From the IMG/VR virus record IMGVR_UViG_3300009419_000011, positions 1-64,000 of that record: a stretch of DNA of 64,000 nt. The stretch is one strand, 5' to 3'. Origin of the DNA: a virus. Made by a program: the position numbers and the translations under genes. This document shows, in pieces, positions 26,100 to 35,000 of the stretch (within the stretch, counting starts at the first letter, position 1; each line of letters opens with the position of its first letter). Below the pieces are notes generated by a model, which worked only from the letters and a program-made list of their open reading frames with translations, did not search any database and was not told the origin of the DNA.

Positions 26100-28769
26100 T
26101 TATTCAAAGCTGAATAAACTGCCGAATGTGTTGTTCTGGGTAGTAGATTCTAAGTCCCACTCTAGAACTCCAATTAAGTTGTCTAACTTGTTGTTGATAA
26201 TAGTAGCTTCCATTTCGCTATGATCGAACGGAAGTTCTTGGAACCATTTTGGTAAACGCATTTCGTCAACTGGATATGCAATTGAAGTATACCCTAATGG
26301 GTTGTCTTTCATCTTGCACACAATAACTTTCATACCGTCTACGATGCCCATTGAGTACTTGTCACCGTTCATACGTTTCAAAGTATTCCAGTTAATACTA
26401 GCACGAACATGTCCTGGCATGTTAGTCCTGCCTGCTTTGACTTCTTTGGCTTGATATTCTGCAATGTTATTTGCACGTTTAGGACTGCCTTTTTCCCAAC
26501 CGGGCCTTTGTTTAAATTCACTTCGGAACTCACCGATGCGTTCTAGAATCTCTTCTTCCTGGGCATTATTAAGCACCTTGGTTAGAATTTCTTCTAAGAA
26601 CTTTTGCATAAATTCAGGAGTATCACTGCGTTTCAAATCTAAGCCCATAGCTTTGATCTTACCTGGCTTACCATCTACATCGCTACGCTTGCCTTCTTTG
26701 TCATAATACAAAACAGCATAACGCTTCTTAGTAATGAACAGGCCTTTGATAGCAACAATTTCACGACCAGCTTTGATAACATCTCCTCGAGTTTTCGGGC
26801 AGTGGAAGTCGTCTAACATAAATTGTGGAAATGTGCCATTTACTTCTTCGGAGATAGTGTCGTATAGTTGAACAACGACTTCTTTGTTCCAGGGTATTTG
26901 CCCCTTATTAATCTCGTTTTTTAAGGTTGTGTAAGCTGAAAAGTATACAGAATCTGTATCACCGTATATGATACTTTTGCCAGTATAGTTGTACTCACCA
27001 GTAACTACTTCATTTACTTTCGCAGCCATATGCCTGGTGATCCGTCGACCAGTAAGAGTTGTGGATTGCCCAATACGATTATCAAAGAACCTACAACCAG
27101 CGTTAAGAATAGCACCGTATAGGCTATTGAGGTTAATCTTTTTAACCAGCTGTCTTTTATCCCAATATTCTTCTTCAACTTTATTCCCCGATGCAATACA
27201 TTCTTTTAATTTTGCCTGCATTTCTTTACGTTCGGCATACCAACGTTTTAACAATCCGGGAATGATCCCTTCTTTCTCATAGGTAAAGATAGTACCGTTT
27301 GCTGAGATTACCCAAGGCTGATTGCTTTCAAAAATCAGTTCATAGATTTGAGCACCGCTCAGTATATCAACTCTGCCATCTTCCCAGTCGACAGTGATAT
27401 CAGTTGCACGATCCTTTGACATAACAAGTTCGTATTCATTACTGCCAAACTTACCTTCCCATGAAGCTGCAAAGCTAGAACCTTTATTCATCTTACCTTC
27501 GATTTCGGTCTTAGTATAAGATTGGCGTAACTGTCCAACAATAGTTTCTGGACCCATGTTCAACGCACGAATAGCAGACGGATACAATGAGTTAATGTCC
27601 ATTGATCCGATCCAGTCATGCAATCCTTTTTTAGGATATGCAACATACGCCCCTGCGGCTTGTGTTTCTAAATCTTCATCACGTTTAGGACGACCCGGAA
27701 CAATCAATCCGCGGTGATGAGCTTCGTTTACAATTGCCTGTTCAGTAACAGCTACCGCACCCATTGTGGTCTGTAATAGTACAGTACACTCGTGTGCTAG
27801 TGTGTTAGCTAAGTCAATGAACTTTAATTTATTGTCTAGCTTATTCAACAATGCTGTATCTTGTCTATTGTATTCGATGAACTTGCGAAAGTCATTGTTA
27901 TACAATTGATCCAAGGTACCTTCGTATTGCGTCTTACTCTCACCTACTTCCATCTCTCCGATGGCATCCAATCTATAGGTGTGTCGCTCTTCATAGGTGT
28001 ACTTGCGGTACAACTCGAGACTGTCCAGATGAACGCGACCAACCAAGTCATAAGTAATAGCTTTTTTTCCATACTTCTCGTACTCTCTTTTCTTAGGGAA
28101 CTGATCCCATAGACACAACCTACGAGTATCTTCTTTACTAAGAACTTTAATGATGCGGTTAACAGTGTAAGGCATATCATATCCTTCACTATTCCATCCG
28201 CTCAAAATATCCGCATCTTGAATCAGGCCTAGGAATGTTTCTAACATTTCATATTCTGTTTCAAACAGCATGGTGTTAGGAAAGTCTTTTACTTGCTCCT
28301 TTGCCTGCTCCATTGTCAGCGTCTTGGGCGGAACTGCAAGACATACTAATGTATCTAACCATTGCAAGTGGACAGAAATTGCAGTAATTGGCATAAACGC
28401 ATCTTCAGGAGTGCTGTAACCGCGTTCTGGATCAAAGTCTACCTCAATATCCCAAAATGCTACATTGAGCTTAGGAGCATCTTTGCCTAAATAGTTTTCT
28501 TCTAGGCATCGGAATACAGGATTAATATCATTTTCAAAGAGTTTTTTTCCTGAGTGAATTCGTGTTACTTTTTGGAACTCTTTGTAATTTTTGACAGAAA
28601 CTTTACTTAGTGGATCACCGTAAATTGAACGGTATTTTCCTTTAGCGTCTGGGTAGTATAATACATATTTGGCAGGATAATCTTGAAAGATTCTGCCTTT
28701 CTTTGGATCACGCTCAACGACGCGAATAACGTCCTTGTCGCGATCCCACATTGAATCGACGTAGCTCAT
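26100..28769 (-). CDS. 43: DNA polymerase, family B (T4 gp43-like)
   Basis: 889 residues, very near T4 gp43 (898). The 3'-5' exonuclease motifs are present: WDIEVDF (about 106-112), the DADILSGWNSEGYDMP region (185-200) and YNRQD (300-304). Polymerase motif A is DINSLYPS (391-398), motif B has KKINLNSLYG (543-552), and motif C is YGDTDS (602-607). All catalytic Asp residues are intact. The extreme C-terminus, TFGSLFSFE, resembles a clamp-binding peptide. The ATG has an AAAGGAG Shine-Dalgarno partly built into a hairpin (28779-28800), which may give translational self-control. It is the replicative polymerase of the phage. Confidence 0.95.
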   Translation of the reverse strand: MSYVDSMWDRDKDVIRVVERDPKKGRIFQDYPAKYVLYYPDAKGKYRSIYGDPLSKVSVKNYKEFQKVTRIHSGKKLFENDINPVFRCLEENYLGKDAPKLNVAFWDIEVDFDPERGYSTPEDAFMPITAISVHLQWLDTLVCLAVPPKTLTMEQAKEQVKDFPNTMLFETEYEMLETFLGLIQDADILSGWNSEGYDMPYTVNRIIKVLSKEDTRRLCLWDQFPKKREYEKYGKKAITYDLVGRVHLDSLELYRKYTYEERHTYRLDAIGEMEVGESKTQYEGTLDQLYNNDFRKFIEYNRQDTALLNKLDNKLKFIDLANTLAHECTVLLQTTMGAVAVTEQAIVNEAHHRGLIVPGRPKRDEDLETQAAGAYVAYPKKGLHDWIGSMDINSLYPSAIRALNMGPETIVGQLRQSYTKTEIEGKMNKGSSFAASWEGKFGSNEYELVMSKDRATDITVDWEDGRVDILSGAQIYELIFESNQPWVISANGTIFTYEKEGIIPGLLKRWYAERKEMQAKLKECIASGNKVEEEYWDKRQLVKKINLNSLYGAILNAGCRFFDNRIGQSTTLTGRRITRHMAAKVNEVVTGEYNYTGKSIIYGDTDSVYFSAYTTLKNEINKGQIPWNKEVVVQLYDTISEEVNGTFPQFMLDDFHCPKTRGDVIKAGREIVAIKGLFITKKRYAVLYYDKEGKRSDVDGKPGKIKAMGLDLKRSDTPEFMQKFLEEILTKVLNNAQEEEILERIGEFRSEFKQRPGWEKGSPKRANNIAEYQAKEVKAGRTNMPGHVRASINWNTLKRMNGDKYSMGIVDGMKVIVCKMKDNPLGYTSIAYPVDEMRLPKWFQELPFDHSEMEATIINNKLDNLIGVLEWDLESTTQNNTFGSLFSFE

Positions 28770-28778
28770 TTTTTCTCC

Positions 28779-28800
28779 TTTGTAGTTTGTGGCCTACAAA
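28779..28800 (-). promoter_or_regulatory. Hairpin at the polymerase ribosome-binding site (candidate gp43 translational operator)
   Basis: On the - strand TTTGTAG, loop GCCACAAA, CTACAAA: a perfect 7-bp stem with an 8-nt loop. Its 3' arm runs straight into GGAG, so the AAA of the AAAGGAG Shine-Dalgarno is paired in the stem. The ATG follows 6 bases after GGAG. T4 and RB69 gp43 repress their own mRNA through a hairpin with an 8-nt loop in this same position; that this one does so is inference. Confidence 0.6.
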
Positions 28801-28838
28801 TACCAACCGGATCATTTATGGCTGATCAAACCTTTCTC

Positions 28839-29126
28839 TTATATATTTAATAGTCTAACGTAACCGATAATATCTATAGTGACTAACAATAGATAATTTG
28901 CTACCATGCCAGTACTCTTGCGAGTCCAAGCAGCCCATCCAAATATTGCACATTGTAAAATGAATATAGGATACAGATAGAAAAATAAGGGATCAGTTGC
29001 TCCTGCTGCCAATGTCAGCGAGCAACCAAGACTCATTAACCAGGCAGCAATTTCTAATGAAAACCGTGTCGGCCATTCTCGATAATCAGTCCTTGCCCAA
29101 TTATATATTCTTTGGATAAACTCCAT
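28839..29126 (-). CDS. Small membrane protein, 95 residues, unknown
   Basis: Three hydrophobic stretches are visible: about 24-40 (LEIAAWLMSLGCSL), 48-67 (FFYLYPIFILQCAIFGW) and 76-93 (VANYLLLVTIDIIGY). The first 20 residues are amphipathic and basic. No family is recognised. It lies between the polymerase and the DsbA-like gene and shares one base with the latter. Confidence 0.6.
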   Translation of the reverse strand: MEFIQRIYNWARTDYREWPTRFSLEIAAWLMSLGCSLTLAAGATDPLFFYLYPIFILQCAIFGWAAWTRKSTGMVANYLLLVTIDIIGYVRLLNI

Positions 29127-29395
29127 TAGTCTTCCTTACGGAAGCTGTGGCCGCTAATATCAACAATAGTTTCCAAATCATCAAACTCACGGAATACTTG
29201 ATCCCATGTATCTTTTTGTGCAATCTTGATAGCCTTCTTGATAACGCTTGGCTTGACTTCAAGTTCCTCTGCAACAGCTTTGATTGTTTCATTCAAACCT
29301 TCTGTTAGGTCTTGAATTTCCTGCATAACTGTCATACCTTCTGCGACAATCTGCTTAATCTTTGCTTGCTCTGGGGCACCGAATGCTTTTGACAT
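29126..29395 (-). CDS. Small helical protein, possibly T4 DsbA-like dsDNA-binding protein
   Basis: 89 residues, the same length as T4 DsbA, a small double-stranded DNA-binding protein linked to late transcription. All-helical pattern: EIQDLTEGLNETIKAVAEEL, then VKPSVIKKAIKIA and an acidic C-terminal helix. The match in size and layout is suggestive, but sequence identity was not measured. It has its own strong promoter at 29419-29447. Confidence 0.45.
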   Translation of the reverse strand: MSKAFGAPEQAKIKQIVAEGMTVMQEIQDLTEGLNETIKAVAEELEVKPSVIKKAIKIAQKDTWDQVFREFDDLETIVDISGHSFRKED

Positions 29396-29418
29396 AAATT
29401 AATCTCCTGTGAACATTA

Positions 29419-29447
29419 AGTATATACTAATGCGAATACAGTGTCAA
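29419..29447 (-). promoter_or_regulatory. Sigma-70 promoter for the DsbA-like gene
   Basis: TTGACA (29442-29447), a 17-bp spacer and TATACT (29419-29424) on the - strand, about 24 bases upstream of the ATG, with AGGAGA between. Confidence 0.88.
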
Positions 29448-29451
29448 ACTT

Positions 29452-30087
29452 TTATTCGTAAGTTACTGTATCAGAGTCGCCCAATCGCCATTTGGGGTTT
29501 GTTTCCACAACCCATTTTTTAGTAGCAACTTTGAAATCTGGAAAAAGCATTTCTTTGGGGTTACTGGCGGCATCAAAAAATCTACAACGGTTATTGGGCT
29601 GTGCTGCATATTGTCCGTTGGCTAACTGTATAAAGTTAAAGCTCTTGTGATCCTCCGGCCATTCACTGTAGCCGGTATCTATTGTGTTAAGATCTGGACT
29701 AGCATTGTCCACTGTAAACATATAGTCGCCCTTGTGTAGTTGACGATCTTTGGCATAAAACTCGCAGGATAGATTGCGTAGAAATGCCTTTTGTATCACA
29801 GCAATGTCATAACTGAAACAGTCCCAGATCTGTAGTGTGTCAAGTGGTAAAAACTTATCTGGCTCTAGGTCAGTGTTTCTGCTCACGTAGGCGTGTAGGG
29901 GTAGTTTATCATACAGAGCACCGTATCTGGGCAAATAACTTTCAATACGAAATGCTTGACTACGTAAGCTCTTTATTGATACCCATATACAAGGTTCGTA
30001 TTCGCCGTGTCCAGATTTAAAATCATATAAAAATTCTCGACGTACGAAACAATGTACCGGCGGCAAGTTAGCAACTAAGAAACTCAT
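29452..30087 (-). CDS. Unknown phage protein, 211 residues
   Basis: Not recognised. Globular, Trp/Tyr/Phe-rich, with segments VHCFVRREFLYDF, ISIKSLRSQAFRIESYLP-like and HKGDYMFTVDNASPD. No membrane helix or zinc motif. It is coupled to the metallopeptidase gene upstream by 1-2 bases. Confidence 0.6.
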   Translation of the reverse strand: MSFLVANLPPVHCFVRREFLYDFKSGHGEYEPCIWVSIKSLRSQAFRIESYLPRYGALYDKLPLHAYVSRNTDLEPDKFLPLDTLQIWDCFSYDIAVIQKAFLRNLSCEFYAKDRQLHKGDYMFTVDNASPDLNTIDTGYSEWPEDHKSFNFIQLANGQYAAQPNNRCRFFDAASNPKEMLFPDFKVATKKWVVETNPKWRLGDSDTVTYE

Positions 30088-30088
30088 G

Positions 30089-30505
30089 TTATTCTTCTAG
30101 ATTAACAGCGTCGGTATTAAAAAATTCTGGATTTGCTTTGTTAAACTTACGCATCACAATACCGGCTAACTCGTGTGCTTGATTTTCCTCAGGACTACCT
30201 GTAGCACCTGCACCAGGCTGTAGACCAGTTTCTTCGTTTTGTTTGTAATGCACCATTTCGTGTGCCAGTGTTCTTAGAATGTCTAATGGATGCCTATCTT
30301 CGATTGCAATATTGATTATTTTAGTTTCGCTATTGAAACTTCCAAAACTAGGCTGATCGTCTACACTGCCAATGCGTAAATGCATTTTGATCTTTGGAAC
30401 AGTTTTTAATTTAAGTTCGTTGACTGCAAAGGGAAGGAACTCCTGAAGTATTTTCATAAAATCAGGTTTTGAATTTACATTCTCTAATAAGTCTATGATT
30501 TTCAT
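30089..30505 (-). CDS. Zinc metallopeptidase-like protein with possible capsid-targeting leader
   Basis: 138 residues. Zinc site HEMVH (about 85-89) with a downstream Glu in EENQAHELAG as probable third ligand, as in SprT- or IrrE-like small peptidases. The N-terminus MKIIDLLEN resembles the short leader of T4 internal head proteins, with an L-x-E type cleavage site (LLE then N). If so it would be packaged in the head and enter the host with the DNA. It shares one base with the gene upstream, in a group whose members all start this way. Confidence 0.65.
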   Translation of the reverse strand: MKIIDLLENVNSKPDFMKILQEFLPFAVNELKLKTVPKIKMHLRIGSVDDQPSFGSFNSETKIINIAIEDRHPLDILRTLAHEMVHYKQNEETGLQPGAGATGSPEENQAHELAGIVMRKFNKANPEFFNTDAVNLEE

Positions 30506-31407
30506 TACTTGATAATTCTACGATCCAGTGCTGCCCATAGACGAGATTCGTAAGCAGGCTCTTTGTTTTTATGCTTAGTGTCGCCTTGCTTTTGGGCTTT
30601 CTTTTTATCTTTGTGAGCACCAGCACCGCTTTGCACAGCATTCTTGGCCACAAAGTTTCGAGGTTTAACTGTGTGTTTCACAGCACGTACACCTTTCTTA
30701 TTTTCTTCAACTGGCTTTTCTTTTAATTTACTGCGAGCCTGCATCTTAGACATTTTGTAAGTTGATTGGAATTCTTCGTCACTCATTGTGCGTAGATCCA
30801 TTAGGATCTCTTTAACTCCGCCCTCTTTGATACTTTCTTTTTTGTGGCTCTTATAACCCTTGTTTTTCATGGACCATGCTAGTGCATATGGATTATCAAT
30901 ATCATCATGCTTCTTCATAGCCTTAACAGTCTTTTCCCATCCTGGCGGTGCAACTTCTGCTACTGCACTTTCTTTTGGCACACAGTTAGGAACTTGTTTT
31001 CCGCCCTTTTTCTTCATGCCAATTTGCTTATAGTCTTTCCAACATGTTTCGTCTAATTCGCCCTCCGCTACACCTTGCCCTAACACTTGACGAACTAATA
31101 GTTCAGGAGCAAAATCCATGTCACCGGCTAGTTCTCTTGCTGCCGACAGCACTGCTTGTCTAGTTGGCTGTAATCTTTTTTCTTCTACATCTCTACGAAG
31201 TTTCATTATGAGAGATTGTGCATCATATCCCAAATCTCTAACGCCTTCCGCAGTGTTAGTTTCTTGGAACAGCTTTCCGCTATCAAGAGCATTGTCTGTA
31301 GGCTTTTGTCGTCTAATCATCTTGCCAGCCTTGCTAGGTGCAGTTGCTACAGAGCTTGTGCTCATTCCGCCTACGCTTGCAGATTCTAAAATTTGTATGA
31401 TTCTCAT
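30505..31407 (-). CDS. Unknown modular basic protein with possible capsid-targeting leader, 300 residues
   Basis: Leader MRIIQILES carries an I-x-E cleavage-like site. Around residue 120-145 there is a Cys module (CWKDYKQIGMKKKGGKQ, then VPNCVP) also present in the 1270-residue protein downstream in the map. A second module (PPGWEKTVKAMKKH, then NPYALAWSMKNKGYK) follows, and the C-terminal third is strongly basic. No enzyme motif is seen. Basic, modular proteins with such leaders fit a packaged internal protein; that is inference. Confidence 0.6.
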   Translation of the reverse strand: MRIIQILESASVGGMSTSSVATAPSKAGKMIRRQKPTDNALDSGKLFQETNTAEGVRDLGYDAQSLIMKLRRDVEEKRLQPTRQAVLSAARELAGDMDFAPELLVRQVLGQGVAEGELDETCWKDYKQIGMKKKGGKQVPNCVPKESAVAEVAPPGWEKTVKAMKKHDDIDNPYALAWSMKNKGYKSHKKESIKEGGVKEILMDLRTMSDEEFQSTYKMSKMQARSKLKEKPVEENKKGVRAVKHTVKPRNFVAKNAVQSGAGAHKDKKKAQKQGDTKHKNKEPAYESRLWAALDRRIIK

Positions 31408-31775
31408 TTTGTTAATTTATTCCTATCAGGAACGGGCCCGTATATGTTTGTAGAGTCTAACTCGTCACTATTCATGTCACCGTGATTCATATCTTCATAA
31501 CTCGCACCGGCAGCTTTGTAGGCTGCTTTTAGCATGTCTGCTTCTACTTGTGTGTAAGGATGTGCAGTCTTCTTTTTACCTGCCCAACTTTTTGAATCAA
31601 TGTCTAACTTATTCTTTCCATCGCTCATTGCCGCTGCCATACCAACTCTAAAACTGACGTATCCGCTATCTGCTTTTTCAGAATCAGAATAACGATGCAG
31701 TCCCCGTGTGGATTGCTGCTGACGCTTAGTCAGCTTGCCGTTAGTTCTTTCAGCGATGAATTCTTTTGCTCTCAT
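31404..31775 (-). CDS. Unknown protein with T4 internal-protein-like leader, 123 residues
   Basis: Starts MRAKEFIAERTNGK, very like the T4 IPII/IPIII leader MKTYQEFIAE, with the I-A-E prohead protease site intact. The rest is hydrophilic (SRGLHRYSDSE-like, then KSWAGKKKTAHPYTQVE and an acidic end). It overlaps the next gene by 4 bases. Function after delivery is unknown. Confidence 0.6.
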   Translation of the reverse strand: MRAKEFIAERTNGKLTKRQQQSTRGLHRYSDSEKADSGYVSFRVGMAAAMSDGKNKLDIDSKSWAGKKKTAHPYTQVEADMLKAAYKAAGASYEDMNHGDMNSDELDSTNIYGPVPDRNKLTK

Positions 31776-31783
31776 AGTGTTAT

Positions 31784-32050
31784 TTATTTTTTACCAAACC
31801 AAAGTTCGAACCAAGCCGGCGTACCCGGTTTAATTCCCTGTTCACGCATTATGCGAGCATTTTCGTTACCATGTTGACTATGTAGCGGTATATCTCTTTT
31901 TGTCAAGTATTCACGCATACGCTGTTCTGCACCTAACTCTCCTAGCCAGTTACTAGATTGTAGTGCATGTACAGGATCATCTGGGCTTAGAGCACAGTCT
32001 GGATCAGTTGAAGCATCTACAGGGAATCCTGCTATTCGATATTGTTTCAT
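31784..32050 (-). CDS. Unknown phage protein, 88 residues
   Basis: Not recognised. Starts MKQYRIAGFPVDA without a leader-like motif; the core has DDPVHALQSSNWLGEL and a charged helix, ending PAWFELWFGKK. It overlaps the 1270-residue gene by 4 bases and ends 8 bases before the next ATG. Confidence 0.55.
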   Translation of the reverse strand: MKQYRIAGFPVDASTDPDCALSPDDPVHALQSSNWLGELGAEQRMREYLTKRDIPLHSQHGNENARIMREQGIKPGTPAWFELWFGKK

Positions 32051-35000
32051 TTATTGCTTTCGAACAGTTTTAAAATTGCCAGCGTCATTTCGAGTTCGTA
32101 TGCTTCGCCAATTGGCACACACTTATCTTTACCATTCTTAGTACCTGCGTACTTATAACCTTTCCAACAGGCTTTTCCGTCTGCACCTTTTTTCTTATCA
32201 GTCTCGCCTACTAATTTATGTGTAGGTTGTTCTTTAGGTGCTGTACCTTTTAACTGGCCTTGTGATCCTAGTTTGTTTTTATTACTACCTGCAAATTTGT
32301 TTGCAGACATCATTGCTTCATTCTTCTTAGCTATGTTTCTGCCTTTTAAATGTTCTTCACGACGTTTGTCACCAGCAGCACGTAGTTTGGCCGTAGCACC
32401 ATCTTTAGGATTAGTTAATCTACTGGCAACCTGTGCCATTGCGGAACTATTATCTTCCCCTACCTTCTTTTCATCATTAGCAAACTGTTTCTTAGTTGCC
32501 TTAACAATGCCGCTAAAACGTTTGTTGCCTTTGGCATAGTCGCCTGCTTTATCGGCAGCACTGGCTTGGGCACCTGCGGCTGTTTTATATTGTGCTAATT
32601 TTTCGTTGGATAGCTCTGACACAATCTGCCTTAAGTTGTTAACAGCAACGCTTTCGCTAATCTTTGGATCCCTGCCCATTTCTTTTTGGCTCAACAAATA
32701 ATCCCAAACACTAACTAGCATCATTTCTGCTTTGGCAATCTTTTCTTGTCCCCATTCTGGTAGGTTGTCATTACTCTTAATAGTTTTTAATAAGCCGTCG
32801 ACTGCACGAGCCATTGTGCGTAGATTACTCTGTGCCATTCCTGCTTCGTCGTCGTACTCGCCGTCGAAGTTTTCGTTCTTAGCCTTTGCTTTGCCTGCTT
32901 TCATATTTGCCATCCAATGTGCTAATTGTCCTTTACGTCCGCCTTGTTTAGCTACTTTACGTAGATTACTGACTGACGATTTTGTGGGAACTCCGTGACG
33001 CTTACTGTCGCCCTTGTCTTGTGGGTTGCGACCGTCTGCAAAGTTTTCATTTAACATCAGTGCGTTAAACAATCTCATTTCACCTAGTGCAGGTTGTTCA
33101 ACTGGCTGTGGTGCAGGTTGAACAGCAGGCTTCTTAACTGCTGGTTTTAATTGAGGCGTACTCATACCAGTCTTTGACACATCCATTAGATGTTTGATCC
33201 ATTGTGAAGGTAGTGGCTTTGCACCATCTTGCCCGCCATTAAATGCATCATTCCACATTTGAAATGCCTGTTGTTCATCTCCAGTTTTTAACACATTGCG
33301 TAGCTTAGTAAAGCTCATGCCAGTGCCTCTAGGAGTAACTTCTAACTGAACTTTAACATGCTCATATCCGGGAAACTTATTAACTGCTTTCATCAAAGCC
33401 TGTGCAATAGGCATCTTGGCCTGATCTTCACCTACCATAATAACAACATTATCGTAACGTGGAGGTTTACCCGGCAACGGATTAATCAGCTCGTGCTTGA
33501 TCTTCTGCATCAAAGATCCGCCTTCTTGAGTTACAGCACCAATGTTGGCTGCATACTCTGGATACAGTTGTTTCCAAGTTTTAATTTTATCTGCAACAGG
33601 AATAGGATCATCTACACCTACAGCATTACCCATAAACAAGTATGGATCTCCACTGACTTCTTTCGCCTTATTAATTGTAAGACCGAATAATTGTTGATGA
33701 CCTTTGTGTCCTACAAAACTGCCAATGGCTACTACCGCAGTTTTATTTCCTGTACGTGGTTGTTCTGTACGTGCTGCTGCTTTAGCTGCCTGCTTGTCTG
33801 CAATAATTTTCTTTTGCTGTGAGCTAGTAACTTTGATAGGTCCTAGACGACTATTGATAACAATGCCTTCGTAGTCTTGTCCTAACAAGTCCTTGCCTAA
33901 TATATTAGGATCTTCTTGAATTGCTTTTTCTAATGCTAATGCCACAGGTGCTAATATTTCTTTAGCTTCTCGCTTTTGTGCAAGTTTACCGCTGGCTAAC
34001 ATTGCTTTAATTTGTTCAATGTTTTCAACTGGGGGAACTATTGCAGTAACGTCTAGTCCTTCTTTTTGTGTTAATGAATTATCAATAAACATAACACTGC
34101 CTTGCTTGCCTAATCCTGTTAGTTGTTTAACAACAGATTGTGCATCGCCTAAGTCTTCTCCAGATGTTGCATCAACAACACGGAAGGGAACTAGTGCCAA
34201 TTGAATTCCTTGTGGTAACTTGTCGTAATGTATACCTACAAATTTTAATTTGCCTTCTGGAGTTTCTGTTGCAAATGGTAAGAACAGCACTTCGCAAGTG
34301 ACCTGCTTATTGACTAGAAATTCTGGACCTAATTTGCTATCAACTAATTTGATAGCGTTCATCATTTCCATGAACAGCTTGTCAAAGTTTTGAGCCCGAC
34401 CTAGAATCTCAGGATCAGTTGTTCCCTTTTCTTGATGGTACTTAACAAAGCTAGGTGCATACCTTGGGGGAGTATTACTAGTAGCCATAAATGGCTTGCC
34501 GTCTGCATCCTTACCAAAGCGTCCACCGAAACCATCTACTTTAACGTTTAATGGAATGTTTTGTAGTTTAAAATTGCCATTACCGTCATGAATTTCGTCA
34601 ATTAGATCTAATAAGTCAACTGGCTTTAGATCACGCAGGTGCGGCATATTCTTACGGAACTGTGCCTTAACTTCTTCTGCTTCCTGCAAACTTTCGGCAG
34701 TTACTTTATAAGCTGCTTTATATTGTTGCTTCATTTGTTCAAGGTCGCCTGGTGCTTGAACACCTAATTTATTAATCATAAGATCTAACGCAGCAGATTT
34801 TTCTGCACTATCACGTTCTGGATCTCCTTTGTAAAGGCCCTGAGCACCTTTGCCAAATATTTTATCAACAAATGCTGACAACACTGACTGCTTTTCTTCT
34901 GGAGTAACTAGAGTGTTCATTGCATCTAGTAAACCGGTAAAGCTCCAATACTTACTTTCTAACTGTGCTGCCTGTTTAGGATTCAATCTAGAACCAAAGA

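Noticed and set aside
31782-31790. AATAAATA before the 31775 gene as a late promoter
   Set aside because: It is part of a lysine-lysine-stop end and only about 5 bases before the ATG, leaving no room for a ribosome site.
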